A stretch of DNA of 43,690 bases from Corallococcus sp. CA053C (GTDB taxonomy: Bacteria; Myxococcota; Myxococcia; Myxococcales; Myxococcaceae), in NCBI RefSeq assembly GCF_003611675.1, contig NZ_RAWA01000031.1:1-43690 (forward strand). The letters are read 5' to 3'. Positions within the stretch are counted from its first letter, which is position 1. Each line of letters begins with the position of its first letter. The notes under the pieces were generated by a model. It was not told the DNA's origin, searched no databases, and was given only the letters and a program-made list of their open reading frames with translations. This document shows, in pieces, positions 9,024 to 17,367 of this stretch. The translations under genes were made by a program, and so were the position numbers.

Positions 9024-9274
9024 GGCTTCGCATTCCCTTGCAGGAGGTGGCTCGGAATCCAAGTACCGCGCGCCAGCTCAGAGTTCAATTGGAGAGTAGG
9101 AATTGGCGCCAGGTGCCGTACCAATGGAACAAGACAGGGTCAGCGCTCCTCCCGAATTCGAAGCTGTGGTTGCTTTACAGTCACAGCATGAGCAGGAGGA
9201 GGAAGCCGCGCGTGTCATTGCAATGTCAGTGCGGAGGGGTGGGCGCGAAGTGGATCTGCCATGGACGATCCACC

Positions 9275-9367
9275 ATGACGATTTCGCTCCTCCACCGGGT
9301 CGCCGGTGTCCTCGTCCTCTCCCTGGCGTCCATGGCCTGCTCCCTTCACGTACGCCAACACCCTTAA
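9275..9367 (+). pseudogene. Truncated lipoprotein N-terminus
   Basis: ATG 9275 opens 30 codons that read as a lipoprotein signal peptide: MTISLLHR, a hydrophobic core LVLSLASMAC with a lipobox-like cysteine, then a stop at 9365 just where the IS91-like fragment begins on the other strand. No strong ribosome site is visible. It is interpreted as the 5' stub of a lipoprotein gene broken by the insertion; the tail at 9527-9625 lies in the same frame and may be its other end. A chance open frame remains possible. Confidence 0.35.
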
Positions 9368-9473
9368 GCCTGCCTCCACACCTCAAGCACGCGAACACAT
9401 CCAGGGCGAACGTCCTTTTCAGCAGCCCGGCCTGGTCCAAACGGGGTGTGCCCTCCTTCCTCGGCTCCTCCAC
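9350..9473 (-). pseudogene. IS91-like transposase C-terminal fragment
   Basis: The minus strand encodes LLKRTFALDVFACLRCGGRLKGVGV. This resembles the conserved C-terminal segment of a transposase family common in myxobacteria, which typically reads LLKRTFxxDVLxCPxCGGR. Here CPRCGG has become CLRCGG, and homology stops abruptly near 9350. The upstream part, containing the catalytic residues, is missing. The region is a decayed remnant and not an active element. The family name is from memory and only the short motif supports it. Confidence 0.6.
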
Positions 9474-9526
9474 CGTCGCGGCAAAGGCGGGGCTCTCCTC
9501 CGTAAGCCCCGGCTCCGCCCCTGCTT

Positions 9527-9625
9527 GAGGGAGCCATCATCCAGGGGTGCGTGAACGACCCCGAGGAGCACCTCTCCAGCGTCGTGGATCGCGAGATCCG
9601 GCGCGTGGCCACACCGAAGCAGTGA
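9527..9625 (+). pseudogene. Orphan C-terminal coding tail
   Basis: From 9527 the plus strand reads 32 codons to a TGA at 9623, beginning EGAIIQGCVND and ending IRRVATPKQ, with no usable start. It looks like the end of a real protein: mixed charged and hydrophobic residues, and codon use like neighbouring genes. It lies just beyond the IS91-like fragment, in the same frame as the lipoprotein stub at 9275. It may be the 3' end of that gene. The family is not recognised. Confidence 0.35.
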
Positions 9626-9812
9626 GTCCCGGAGTCGGCCTGGGCAGGGGCGACAAGGCACCTGCTCAGGCCACTCGCGACGGGGCGGCTCGGTCCTCTC
9701 GGGGCCGCGCACAGACCGTCCGTCGCCCGCGCCCGGCTTCGAGGGGTTGCCTGTATGGTGCGAGCCCAGTCCGGCGCCCCAGGCGCCTTTCATCCCGGTG
9801 GAGGAGTCATTG

Positions 9813-12746
9813 ATGAGTCGTCGATGGGTCGCTGTGTTCGCATGCGTGGTCGCCGTGATGTCGGCCTGCGTGCCAATGGAAGACGGGGAGCCCGGAGGGG
9901 TCGCGGAACCTCTTGGGATGAGCCGCCAGGGGCTCTCTGAGGTCACCTTCCGCGCGGTGAGCAGCGCGAGCGGGAAGGGAATCACCTCGCTGGCCATCCC
10001 CGCGCCCGCCGGTGTTCAGGAGAATGACGTCATCCTGGCGCGCCTCACCAACCGCAACAATGTCAACGCGATCCTCACGGCCCCCACGGGATGGACGCTC
10101 CTGCGCTCGGACCAGAGCGCCTCGGCCATCAAGACCTGGATTCTCTACAAGGTCGCCACGGCCTCCGAGCCCGCGAGCTACACCTTCACCCTCGACCTCG
10201 CGAGCTACCTGGCCGGCACCCTCGTGGCCTACAGCGGAGTCGACCCGACGAATCCCATCGATACCCACAGCGGCCAGAAGAACGGCGACAGCCAGACCTT
10301 CACCACCCCCGCCCTCACCACCACGAGCGCCGACGGACTCGCGGTGTGGTTTGGCTCGCAGGTCTGGACGGGCGCGAGCTGCCCCACCCCCGGCATCTCT
10401 CCCCCGACGGGCTTCAGCGTGAAGGAGGACACGTGCCTGGTCTCCTCGTCCAGCGGCATCCTCTTCCACGTCTCCGAGAGTGAGCTGGGCGCCGCCGGTG
10501 TCCAGGCGGCCTTCAACGGAAGCTCGGCGTTCGTGGCCACGAACACCGCGGAGGTCGTCGCCCTGCGGGCCATCCCGCCGCCGCCTCCTCCTCCCGCCAC
10601 GGTGGCCTTCCGCGCTACCGCCGCGGCCACCGCGCTGGCCGCGAGCTCCCTCACCATCGCGGCCCCCGCCGGAGTCCAGGCGGACGACCTCCTCCTCGCG
10701 CGCCTGAGCAACCGCAACCAGGTCGGCGCGGTCATCACTCCGCCCGCGGGCTGGACGCTGTTGCGCTCGGACCAGAGCTCCTCACAGCTCAAGAGCTGGG
10801 TCTTCTACAAGGTCGCCACGGCCTCGGAGCCCTCCAGCTACGCCTTCGGCATCGACCTCGCGAGCAACATCGCGGGCAGCATCGACGCGTTCAGCGGGGT
10901 GGACCCGGTGAACCCCATCGACACGCACAGCGGCCAGAAGAACGGCACGACCGCCGCGTTCGACACGCCGCTCATCACCACCTCCACGGCCGATGGCCTC
11001 GCGGTGTGGTTCGGCTCGCAAATCTGGACCGGGAGCACCTGCCCCGCGAGCCCCATCGTTCCGCCGACGGACTTCACGGAGTCCTTCGAGACCTGCCTCG
11101 TCTCCACCTCCACCGGCCTCATCTTCAACGCGGCCTGGAAGCCCCTCGGCGCGGCGGGGCTGCAGCCCGCGTTCAACGGAAGCTCGCCCTACGCGCAGAC
11201 CAACACCGCCCAGGTCATCGCCCTCCGGGCCATCCAGCCGCCGGCGCCTCCCGCGGTGGCCTTCCGCAGCACCGCGCAGGCCACGGCGCTCTCCGCGAGC
11301 ACGCTCACCATTCCCGCTCCAGCCGGAGTCCAGGAAGATGACGTGCTCCTGGCCCGACTCACCAACCGCAACCAGGTCGGCGCGGTCATCACTCCGCCCT
11401 CGGGCTGGACCTTCCTGCGCTCGGACCAGAGTTCCTCGCAGCTCAAGTCCTGGGTCTTCTACAAGGTCGCGACGGCCTCGGAGCCCTCCAGCTACGCGTT
11501 CGGCATCGACCTCGCGAGCAACCTCGCGGGCAGCATCGACGCATTCACCGGGGCGGACCCCGTGAGCCCCATCGACACCCACAGCGGCCAGAAGAACGCC
11601 ACGACCGCCGCGTTCGACGCTCCGGCCATCACCACCTCGAGCGCGGATGGGCTGGCGGTGTGGTTCGGCTCGCAAATCTGGGCCGGCAACACCTGCCCGG
11701 CGAGCCCCATCGTCCCGCCCGCGGACTTCACCGAGTCCTTCGAGACCTGCCTCGTCTCCACCTCCACCGGCCTCATCTTCAACGCGGCCTGGAAGCCCCT
11801 CGGCGCGGCGGGGCTGCAGCCCGCGTTCAACGGAAGCTCTCCGTACGCGCAGACCAACACCGCCCAGGTGGTGGCCTTGCGTGCGGCGAGCGCCCCGGCC
11901 TGCACGGTCGGAGACACCTACGCGAGCACCTGGGTGCAGCAGGGAACCGTGACGGCCACCGAGATTGTGGAGCCCTCGGGTCTGGCGGCCAGCCGTGTGG
12001 TGCCGGGCGTGCTGTACGTCCACAACGAGGACACCACGGCCATCGTGGCCATCAGCACGCTGAACGCGGCCACGGTGGGAGTGTTCAACGTGGGCAACGT
12101 GACACCGGCGGACTGGGAGGACGTGGCCACCGGTCCATGCCCCGCGGGCTCATGCATCTTCATGGGGGACATCGGCCGCAACAGCGCCAACTTCCCCACG
12201 CCGCCGAACTCGTTCGCGGTCTACCGGATTCCGGAGCCGGACCTCGCGGGAGGGCAGACGACGGGCTCGCTGACCGCGGAGGCCTTCCCGTTCGTGTACC
12301 CGGACACCGCGAAGGACGCCGAGGCCCTCATGGTGCACCCCGTCACCGGTGACATCTACGTCATCACCAAGTCGGCGACCGGGGCGAGCAAGGTCTACAA
12401 GTTCCCCACGCCGCTCCCCACTCCCGGGACGATGTCCACGCTCGTCTTCGTCGCGAACCTGCAGCTGCCCGTGGACCCGCTGGACGACAACTTCGCGCGC
12501 GCCACCGCGGCGGCCATCCACCCCTGTGCGGAGCGGTTCATCCTGCGCACGTACCGGACGGTCTACGAGTTCCGTGCGGCGCCGGGCGCGGCATTCGAGA
12601 CCGCCTTCGCCGCCACGCCGGTGCCACTCACCGACACGGTGGAGGGCCAGGGTGAGGCCATCGAGTACGACGCGAACGGCTCGGGCTACTTCACGATGAG
12701 CGAGAGCCCCTCGCCCTTCAAGCTCAAGCGCGTGAGCCGACAGTAG
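9813..12746 (+). CDS. Exported lipoprotein with three tandem 211-residue domains and a C-terminal propeller-like domain
   Basis: A 977-residue protein with a lipoprotein signal (lipobox VMSAC). Three successive domains of exactly 211 residues each begin VxFRxx and include PAPAGVQxxD, LLRSDQSxS, FYKVATASEP, DTHSGQKN, GLAVWFGSQ, CLVS(S/T)S and end NTAxVxALRA. They look like beta-sandwich adhesion or carbohydrate-binding modules; the family is not recognised. Pro-rich linkers join them. The last 290 residues (EPSGLAASR, LYVHNEDTTAIVAI, GDIGRN, YRIPEPDL, EALMVHPVTGDIYVITK) resemble a beta-propeller seen in phytase-like or YncE-like exported proteins. ATG 9813 is preceded by GGAGGA at about 8 bases and starts the signal peptide; the longer frame from 9747 is not used. 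It is probably surface-anchored. Confidence 0.85.
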   Translation: MSRRWVAVFACVVAVMSACVPMEDGEPGGVAEPLGMSRQGLSEVTFRAVSSASGKGITSLAIPAPAGVQENDVILARLTNRNNVNAILTAPTGWTLLRSDQSASAIKTWILYKVATASEPASYTFTLDLASYLAGTLVAYSGVDPTNPIDTHSGQKNGDSQTFTTPALTTTSADGLAVWFGSQVWTGASCPTPGISPPTGFSVKEDTCLVSSSSGILFHVSESELGAAGVQAAFNGSSAFVATNTAEVVALRAIPPPPPPPATVAFRATAAATALAASSLTIAAPAGVQADDLLLARLSNRNQVGAVITPPAGWTLLRSDQSSSQLKSWVFYKVATASEPSSYAFGIDLASNIAGSIDAFSGVDPVNPIDTHSGQKNGTTAAFDTPLITTSTADGLAVWFGSQIWTGSTCPASPIVPPTDFTESFETCLVSTSTGLIFNAAWKPLGAAGLQPAFNGSSPYAQTNTAQVIALRAIQPPAPPAVAFRSTAQATALSASTLTIPAPAGVQEDDVLLARLTNRNQVGAVITPPSGWTFLRSDQSSSQLKSWVFYKVATASEPSSYAFGIDLASNLAGSIDAFTGADPVSPIDTHSGQKNATTAAFDAPAITTSSADGLAVWFGSQIWAGNTCPASPIVPPADFTESFETCLVSTSTGLIFNAAWKPLGAAGLQPAFNGSSPYAQTNTAQVVALRAASAPACTVGDTYASTWVQQGTVTATEIVEPSGLAASRVVPGVLYVHNEDTTAIVAISTLNAATVGVFNVGNVTPADWEDVATGPCPAGSCIFMGDIGRNSANFPTPPNSFAVYRIPEPDLAGGQTTGSLTAEAFPFVYPDTAKDAEALMVHPVTGDIYVITKSATGASKVYKFPTPLPTPGTMSTLVFVANLQLPVDPLDDNFARATAAAIHPCAERFILRTYRTVYEFRAAPGAAFETAFAATPVPLTDTVEGQGEAIEYDANGSGYFTMSESPSPFKLKRVSRQ
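9942..10574 (+). repeat. Tandem coding repeat, copy 1 (633 bp)
   Basis: First of three in-frame 633-bp units in the repeat lipoprotein. It encodes one 211-residue domain and is the most diverged of the three, notably in its C-terminal third (GFSVKEDTC, where copies 2 and 3 have DFTESFETC). Confidence 0.85.
10602..11234 (+). repeat. Tandem coding repeat, copy 2 (633 bp)
   Basis: Second 633-bp unit, separated from copy 1 by a Pro-rich linker. Long stretches are nearly identical at DNA level to copy 3, for example the segments around 11080-11210 and 11740-11870, which points to recent duplication or gene conversion. Confidence 0.88.
11256..11888 (+). repeat. Tandem coding repeat, copy 3 (633 bp)
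   Basis: Third unit, the same length as the others and nearly identical to copy 2 in most of its span. It passes directly into the C-terminal propeller-like domain. Confidence 0.88.
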
Positions 12747-12775
12747 GGGGAACGAGAGCGGCCCATCCACGGAGG

Positions 12776-12800
12776 CGCGGCGGGGTCAGGGCCCGCCGCG
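12776..12800 (+). terminator. GC-rich terminator-like hairpin after the repeat lipoprotein gene
   Basis: A perfect 9-bp stem (CGCGGCGGG / CCCGCCGCG) with a seven-base loop lies 29 bp after the stop of the repeat lipoprotein gene. No T-run follows. Confidence 0.4.
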
Positions 12801-12807
12801 TCCTCGT

Positions 12808-12840
12808 CGTGGAGGCGGCGGGAATCGAAGCCGTGTAGGG
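12808..12840 (-). other. Possible decayed tRNA/tmRNA 3' end (attachment-site remnant)
   Basis: On the minus strand the sequence GGCTTCGATTCCCGCC followed by GCCTCCAC closely resembles a T-arm plus acceptor 3' strand (canonical form GGGTTCGATTCCCGC plus acceptor). Two T-stem positions no longer pair, and no 5' half is visible nearby, so it is not a functional tRNA. Such fragments are left where integrases recombine at tRNA or tmRNA ends, and it abuts a patch of IS remnants. Chance resemblance cannot be excluded. Confidence 0.3.
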
Positions 12841-12900
12841 GGGAAACCGGCCCGCTCTGAAAAACGGCGCTCCCCCCGGTTTCCCTCTGAAAATCGGCCC
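12841..12900. mobile_element. IS21-like terminal region remnant
   Basis: Contains a 14-bp direct repeat differing at one base (CTCTGAAAAaCGGC at 12855 and CTCTGAAAAtCGGC at 12885) and a perfect 10-bp inverted repeat (GGGAAACCGG at 12841, CCGGTTTCCC at 12876). Multiple TGAAAAtCGG-like repeats are typical of IS21-family ends. No istA or istB coding sequence is present, so only an end or scar remains. The family assignment is tentative. Confidence 0.4.
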
Positions 12901-13060
12901 CCCTCAGCGGCCGCACGCGTCCGCTCGATTGGGTCCTTTTTTGGTCCCCGGAATTCCCCAGGACCAAGCCGGAAAATCGACGCTCGGCTTGTGGTGAGCG
13001 TCCAGGCCGGACACGTTGACGCGGGCCTTGTTGTGAGCGCTGGGGCTCGCTCGTGCGAAC

Positions 13061-13195
13061 ACCTCCTGCCGCGGGAGGATGACCTACAAACCGAACCGCA
13101 CGGGTGAGACCCGGACCGAGCTGACCGTCCAATCCAACGACGCGGAGACCTCGACGCGCACCGTCACGGGGTTCGGCGTGAGGACAGAGAACTGA
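13061..13195 (+). pseudogene. C-terminal fragment of an ASH-domain (choice-of-anchor-D-like) protein
   Basis: The frame ending at TGA 13193 reads CRGRMTYKPNRTGETRTE, then LTVQSNDAETSTRTVTGFG before the stop. This fits the repeating pattern of ASPM-SPD2-Hydin (ASH) domains: F/Y-x-P-x-x-x-G, then LTVxSND, then a closing GxG. ATG 13079 has GGGAGG just upstream but would give only 38 residues, less than one domain. It is best read as the end of a larger cell-surface gene lost to the neighbouring insertions. Confidence 0.5.
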
Positions 13196-13234
13196 GAGGC
13201 TGTCCGAGCGCCAGTTAGATTTCGAACCACGCCA

Positions 13235-13450
13235 GATAGGAGCGCCAACGCGGTGGTGGAGAGCTTCTTCTCCACGCTGAAGCAGGAGCTCGTCTACGTC
13301 CGCGACTTCAGGACGCGCCAGGAGGCGAAGGGGACGCTGTTCGAGTACATGGAGGTGTTCTACAACCGGAAGCGTCGCCACTCGGCCCTGGGCTACGTCA
13401 GCCCAGCTGAGTACGAGCGAGTGGCCTCAACGAAGCGGCTGGCAGCATAG
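13235..13450 (+). pseudogene. IS3-family transposase (OrfB) C-terminal fragment
   Basis: Encodes about 70 residues beginning RSANAVVESFFSTLKQEL and ending HSALGYVSPAEYE, the C-terminal part of the rve integrase core of IS3-type OrfB. The glutamate in VESFFSTLK would be the final residue of the DDE triad. The two upstream aspartates and OrfA are absent, and the usual KGNCWDN lead-in is already degenerate. It is an inactive remnant. The frame breaks just before 13235, marking the junction with unrelated DNA. Confidence 0.85.
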
Positions 13451-13552
13451 TCAACCTGTCCACCGAATCGAGGAGCCAGGCTCACTGCCTTCACTTCACA
13501 TCTTCCGAAGCAGCCAGGGATTATCGGACGAAGGGGCCGTGCTCCTGGCAAC

Positions 13553-13589
13553 GAAAAGGGCCACCCCCACGCGCGTGGAGGTGGCCCTT
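13553..13589 (-). terminator. Intrinsic terminator of the dihaem VWD gene
   Basis: Read on the minus strand, a perfect 10-bp outer stem (AAGGGCCACC / GGTGGCCCTT) encloses a GC-rich inner stem and is followed by TTTTC. It begins about 20 bp beyond the stop codon of the minus-strand gene ending at 13609. The stem plus short T-run makes this the best intrinsic terminator in the window. Confidence 0.75.
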
Positions 13590-13608
13590 GTTCATCCCAC
13601 CGTGACGA

Positions 13609-16600
13609 CTACTTCGCGGTCAGCCGCCAGGTGGTGCTCTCGGTGCTGCCGCCCTTCCCGTCCTCGGCGATGACCTTCCAGAAGTAGTCCTTGCCGGACG
13701 TCAGCGTCACCGTCCTCGCAAGCTCCTGCGTCGGCTTCGCATTGCACGCCTTGAAGGTGAAGCCAGAGTCCACGCTCCAGACGCAATGCCTGTACAGGAC
13801 GGTGTCCCCGTCCTTGTCGTAGGTGCCGTCCCACTTGAAGGAGACGGTCGCGGAGGTGACATCGTTCTCCTTCGGGACCACCAGCGTCGGCACACCGGGC
13901 TTGAGGTTGCCTTCAACCTGCCCGGCCGTCACATACACCTTCGCCAGACCCGGCTCACCGGTCGCGGACACGTCCTGCATGCAGTCGCGGCGGCGCTTTT
14001 CGTCCGTGACGGCCTTGCAGAACTGCTCGGTCTCCTCCAGCGGAATCGGCTTCAGCGGCTCCGCGACCGGAATCCCAGGCAGCTGCTTGTCGACCCGGCA
14101 CGAGCTCGCCTTGTACTCCGGCCAGCTCCGAAGCGTGTACGACTCGGTGGAGAACCCCGAGGCGTAGTCGAACAGCGACGTGTCCTTCGTCACCCGCCAG
14201 GCCTCCCCGAACTTCTCGTACAGGGCGATGTGACGCTCGTAGGGATCCGTCGGACGCGCTCCCAGGACACTTCCATCGGAGAGCGCCGGCAACCAGTTCC
14301 CCGGGGCGATGGTGCCCAGCAGGCCCTCCGTCGCGCGCGACTGCTGCACGCCGACGTTCATGAACCAGACGTGATAGTGCGCCCACCAATCCACGGTGAT
14401 GATGACGCGCGTCCCGCCCGGCGACTCGATCTGGATGCCACCGGTCGCGGGCGTCGGGGTGATCCGCCCACCCGCGGGCAGCAGGATTTCCGAGCCGAGC
14501 TGCACGGGCTTGCCATCAATGCGCAGCTCCAGGATCTCCGGCTTCTCGGCGCTCATCTGGTACGTGATGCGGTGCGGGCCCACCCGGACGGCCACCGCCG
14601 TCGTCAGGCTCGCGCAGGCGGTCAGCCCGGTGTGGTCGTCCGGTCCCACCGGCTGATCCGTTTGGATGGGGGTGTGCCGCGCCTGGATCTCCAGCCCCGG
14701 GTCGCGGAGGAGCACGTACTCGCCAGCGCCCTGGAAGTCGTAGCGCACGCCGTCCATCGTCGTGAGATGCGGATCCCCCCAGGTGGAGGGGTTCGCCCCG
14801 ACAATCCAGCGGCGAATCGTCTCAACGTCCACCTTGCTCAGCGGCGGCCCGCCACACGGCATCATGCCGAACGGGCAATCCTCGCCCGTGCGCGTGATCC
14901 GGTCGTACAGCGGACCCGCCAGGCTGCTGGCGTAGATCACCGCGATGCCGTGAGGCTGCGTGAGCGGACTCACGCCGGGGGTGCTCTGGTTCTCGGCGAG
15001 GTTCAGGAAGGTCCCGTAGTTCGCGTACGGCGGATAATCGAGCCCGCCGTGGCACTCGACACAGCCCTTGTTGAAGATCCGTTGCACGTCCGTGTACGTC
15101 GGAACGGCCGTGGCGGAGGGCAGCGACGCCAGCGTGGCATTCACGGCCGGAATCAACGCGGAACAGTCGAAGGGCGCCACGAGACCGGCGACCGGCTCCG
15201 CCGTCAGGCTGGCCTCCAGCGCATTCTCGAAGGCTGTCTTGTACCTGTCGAACACGTCGGCGAAGCCATAGGCGCGCGACCGGCCACGCACGCCCATGGA
15301 CCACTTGTCGACCGAGACCCCCAGCGGTTCGAGGAAGTAGCGGTACAGGGCCACCGGCGTCGTGTTGAAGCCGTAGATTTCACGGTCGACCAGCATGCCG
15401 CCCATCACGGACATGTCAGCGCCCCCGAGATCGATGGGCCGGCGGAACACCTCGCGCCGCAGCCGGGCGAGCGAGGTATCCGTCGACGCGGTGGTCGTCG
15501 CGCCGTACTGCGGGATGAGGCCATTCACCGCCGGCCCGGTGGTCCTCACATACACGTCTCCGGTCCGGTCGAGGTTGAGCTTCTCGATGTCCGCCTTCCT
15601 GCGCGGAACGCTCTTCGTGCGTGCATCGGTGTCGGCGCGCACGGCGTTGATGCCCATGCCGCCGTTGCGCGCCGTGAAGAACGAGAGGTCGACGGCCAGG
15701 CCCGGTGGAGTGCTCTCCACCGTATTCAGCGCCGAGTTGATGACGAGGCAGCTCTTCGTGATGGCCAGGGCCACCGGACGCGGATCGACGTACACGCTGC
15801 CGGTCGCCCAGCGGTGGCTCGCGAGCTCATCCGCGATCCTGCGCTGGTTGAGATCGCCGTCCAGACCGCCCAGGAGGTCGAACAGCTGGACGCCTCGCCC
15901 CTCGGACCCGCCCACCGACGAGAGATGGAACAACGTGATGAAGGTCCCTCCGCGAGGGACGGCCGTGGGAGTGCCCGAACCCACGAGCCCGTTGAACGCA
16001 TACGCGGTCGCGGGACCGGTGCCCCCCACCGGGGCCGGCTCCGTCGTCACCGGAGGCGACGTGTCGAAGGAGAACCGGGGCGTGCCGTCATTCGCGCCGC
16101 CGCGGTAGCGGGTGATGATGTTGGTGTTGCCCGCCGGAAGCCCCGGAGGCTGCAGCCGCAGCTGTTCCACCAACTGGCGAATCGCGGGGTTGGCCCGCCA
16201 CGTCCAGGGATTGAAGAGCTTGCGGAACGCGGCCGTGTCCACCGAGCCCTGGTACAGCCGGTCCCGGTTGAACGGGAGCATGCCACCCCAGCTGTCATAC
16301 GGGTCCCAGTTGGGCTTGTTCTTCGTCTTGATGACGCCCGCCGGAATGCCATCCGTGCCCGGAATCCCCGTCCTGTTGAGCACGTTCCGCGTGGAGTGGC
16401 AGCTCGAACACTTCGTGTCGTCCTTCTCGATGTGCCGGGAGCGCGGCGGAAGGGTGCCCATCGCCGGGATGGCCGTGAGGATGATTTCATGGAAGCGGAA
16501 GTTCCGCGTGGCCTCATCCCACTGCATGTATTCAATGACATCCGGATGCGAGCCCGGGTACGACGCGTGCGGTACCGGCCCGATGGAGAAGACAGACCTC

Positions 16601-17208
16601 GCGTTCTGACTCGACAGCAGGATGCGCGGGTGCTCCGCGGTCCCCGTCTGGAGGCTCTCCGAGCGCGACATCAGGATCGCGCTCTGCTTGTACTGGACGG
16701 GCAGCGCGCTGATGAAGCGGGCCACGGTGTTCGTGGCGGCATTGGCGGGATTGGTCAGGTACGCCTCGATTTCCTCGGGCGTGATGGCGCTCGGGTTCGC
16801 GGCGACGAGGGGGTTGATGGTGCCCGCCGGAAGGTGGAAGACCGGCTTCACCGACCGCGCCACGCCCATCGTCAGGGTGCAGCTCAGGGCCGTCCCGGAA
16901 CAATCGGGGGTGGACAGGGGATCCGCGTCCACGTCGGTGTTCCAGCCGCCGAAGGTGGAGCCCCCGGTGGGCGCGGCGGTGAGCGTGACGGTGGCGGTCG
17001 CCAGATAGGCTTCATCACAGTCGCCGCCGGTGCTGGTGCAGGCGATTCCTGAAGCGGTGACCGTGCCCGTGCCGAGCCCCATCGGCATGACCTTGAGGGC
17101 GGCGGCTTCGGCGGTCACCCCGAACAACGAGGCCGCGACGAGCAGCCCTCGCAGGCCGGGACGAAGGTTGACGTGGGATGAAGACGGGATGCGTCTTTTG
17201 AGTCTCAT
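13609..17208 (-). CDS. Large exported protein with two CxxCH haem motifs and a VWD-like domain
   Basis: A 1199-residue protein with an N-terminal signal peptide (LLVAASLFGVTAEAAA). Order: a Gly/Thr-rich bacterial-repeat (InlB-B-like) module about 35-115 containing CTSTGGDCDEAYLATATVTL; a haem site CSSCH at 267-271; a long helical region; a second haem site CVECH at 716-720; a WGDPHLTTMDG motif at about 810 opening a von Willebrand D-like domain; and a C-terminal Fn3-like domain. It probably resides in the periplasm or on the surface and binds two c-type haems; electron transfer or peroxidase-type chemistry is inferred. The frame extends to 17334, but ATG 17208 has GGAG 8-9 bases upstream and starts the signal peptide. 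The combination of c-type haem and VWD in one chain is unusual. The gene stands alone, with its own terminator. Confidence 0.8.
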   Translation of the reverse strand: MRLKRRIPSSSHVNLRPGLRGLLVAASLFGVTAEAAALKVMPMGLGTGTVTASGIACTSTGGDCDEAYLATATVTLTAAPTGGSTFGGWNTDVDADPLSTPDCSGTALSCTLTMGVARSVKPVFHLPAGTINPLVAANPSAITPEEIEAYLTNPANAATNTVARFISALPVQYKQSAILMSRSESLQTGTAEHPRILLSSQNARSVFSIGPVPHASYPGSHPDVIEYMQWDEATRNFRFHEIILTAIPAMGTLPPRSRHIEKDDTKCSSCHSTRNVLNRTGIPGTDGIPAGVIKTKNKPNWDPYDSWGGMLPFNRDRLYQGSVDTAAFRKLFNPWTWRANPAIRQLVEQLRLQPPGLPAGNTNIITRYRGGANDGTPRFSFDTSPPVTTEPAPVGGTGPATAYAFNGLVGSGTPTAVPRGGTFITLFHLSSVGGSEGRGVQLFDLLGGLDGDLNQRRIADELASHRWATGSVYVDPRPVALAITKSCLVINSALNTVESTPPGLAVDLSFFTARNGGMGINAVRADTDARTKSVPRRKADIEKLNLDRTGDVYVRTTGPAVNGLIPQYGATTTASTDTSLARLRREVFRRPIDLGGADMSVMGGMLVDREIYGFNTTPVALYRYFLEPLGVSVDKWSMGVRGRSRAYGFADVFDRYKTAFENALEASLTAEPVAGLVAPFDCSALIPAVNATLASLPSATAVPTYTDVQRIFNKGCVECHGGLDYPPYANYGTFLNLAENQSTPGVSPLTQPHGIAVIYASSLAGPLYDRITRTGEDCPFGMMPCGGPPLSKVDVETIRRWIVGANPSTWGDPHLTTMDGVRYDFQGAGEYVLLRDPGLEIQARHTPIQTDQPVGPDDHTGLTACASLTTAVAVRVGPHRITYQMSAEKPEILELRIDGKPVQLGSEILLPAGGRITPTPATGGIQIESPGGTRVIITVDWWAHYHVWFMNVGVQQSRATEGLLGTIAPGNWLPALSDGSVLGARPTDPYERHIALYEKFGEAWRVTKDTSLFDYASGFSTESYTLRSWPEYKASSCRVDKQLPGIPVAEPLKPIPLEETEQFCKAVTDEKRRRDCMQDVSATGEPGLAKVYVTAGQVEGNLKPGVPTLVVPKENDVTSATVSFKWDGTYDKDGDTVLYRHCVWSVDSGFTFKACNAKPTQELARTVTLTSGKDYFWKVIAEDGKGGSTESTTWRLTAK

Positions 17209-17341
17209 GCGTTGAGCTCCGTGGGGCGGGTGACTGCCCAACGAAGCCCTCTTCAAGTCCGGGACCACGGCGCCGCTCCTCTGGAGCGAGGGGGCCGAGG
17301 GCCGTCGCCTGTTGCCTCCGGAGCTACGCTTCACGTCAGGC

Positions 17342-17358
17342 GTTGCCGGGAAGGCAAC
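17342..17358 (-). terminator. Small hairpin after the P450 gene
   Basis: GTTGCC, loop GGGAA, GGCAAC lies about 10 bp beyond the P450 stop on the minus strand. The stem is 6 bp and no T-run follows. It may end the lipoxygenase-P450 transcript. Confidence 0.3.
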
Positions 17359-17367
17359 CCTGCCGCA

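Noticed and set aside
6069-9191. 1040-codon open frame on the plus strand
   Set aside because: It spans two well-supported minus-strand lipoprotein genes antisense and has the biased Arg/Ala/Val composition of a shadow frame.
9124-9366. Possible small Glu-rich protein starting MEQDRVSAPPEFEAVV
   Set aside because: The early part reads plausibly, but third-position GC is well below that of neighbouring genes, no ribosome site is seen, and the frame runs through the transposase remnant into low-complexity sequence.
9942-11888. CRISPR-like or non-coding repeat array
   Set aside because: The repeats are 633 bp, in frame, and encode a complete protein domain, with no short repeat-spacer pattern.
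12941-12967. 7-bp inverted repeat TTGGTCC / GGACCAA
   Set aside because: It is short, lies inside the fragment graveyard, serves no intact gene, and is within what chance allows.
13786-17052. Very long open frame (1088 codons) on the plus strand
   Set aside because: It is antisense to the dihaem VWD gene, which has a signal peptide, CxxCH motifs and a ribosome site. The antisense product is Arg/Gly/His-rich with no domain, as expected from GC-rich codon bias.
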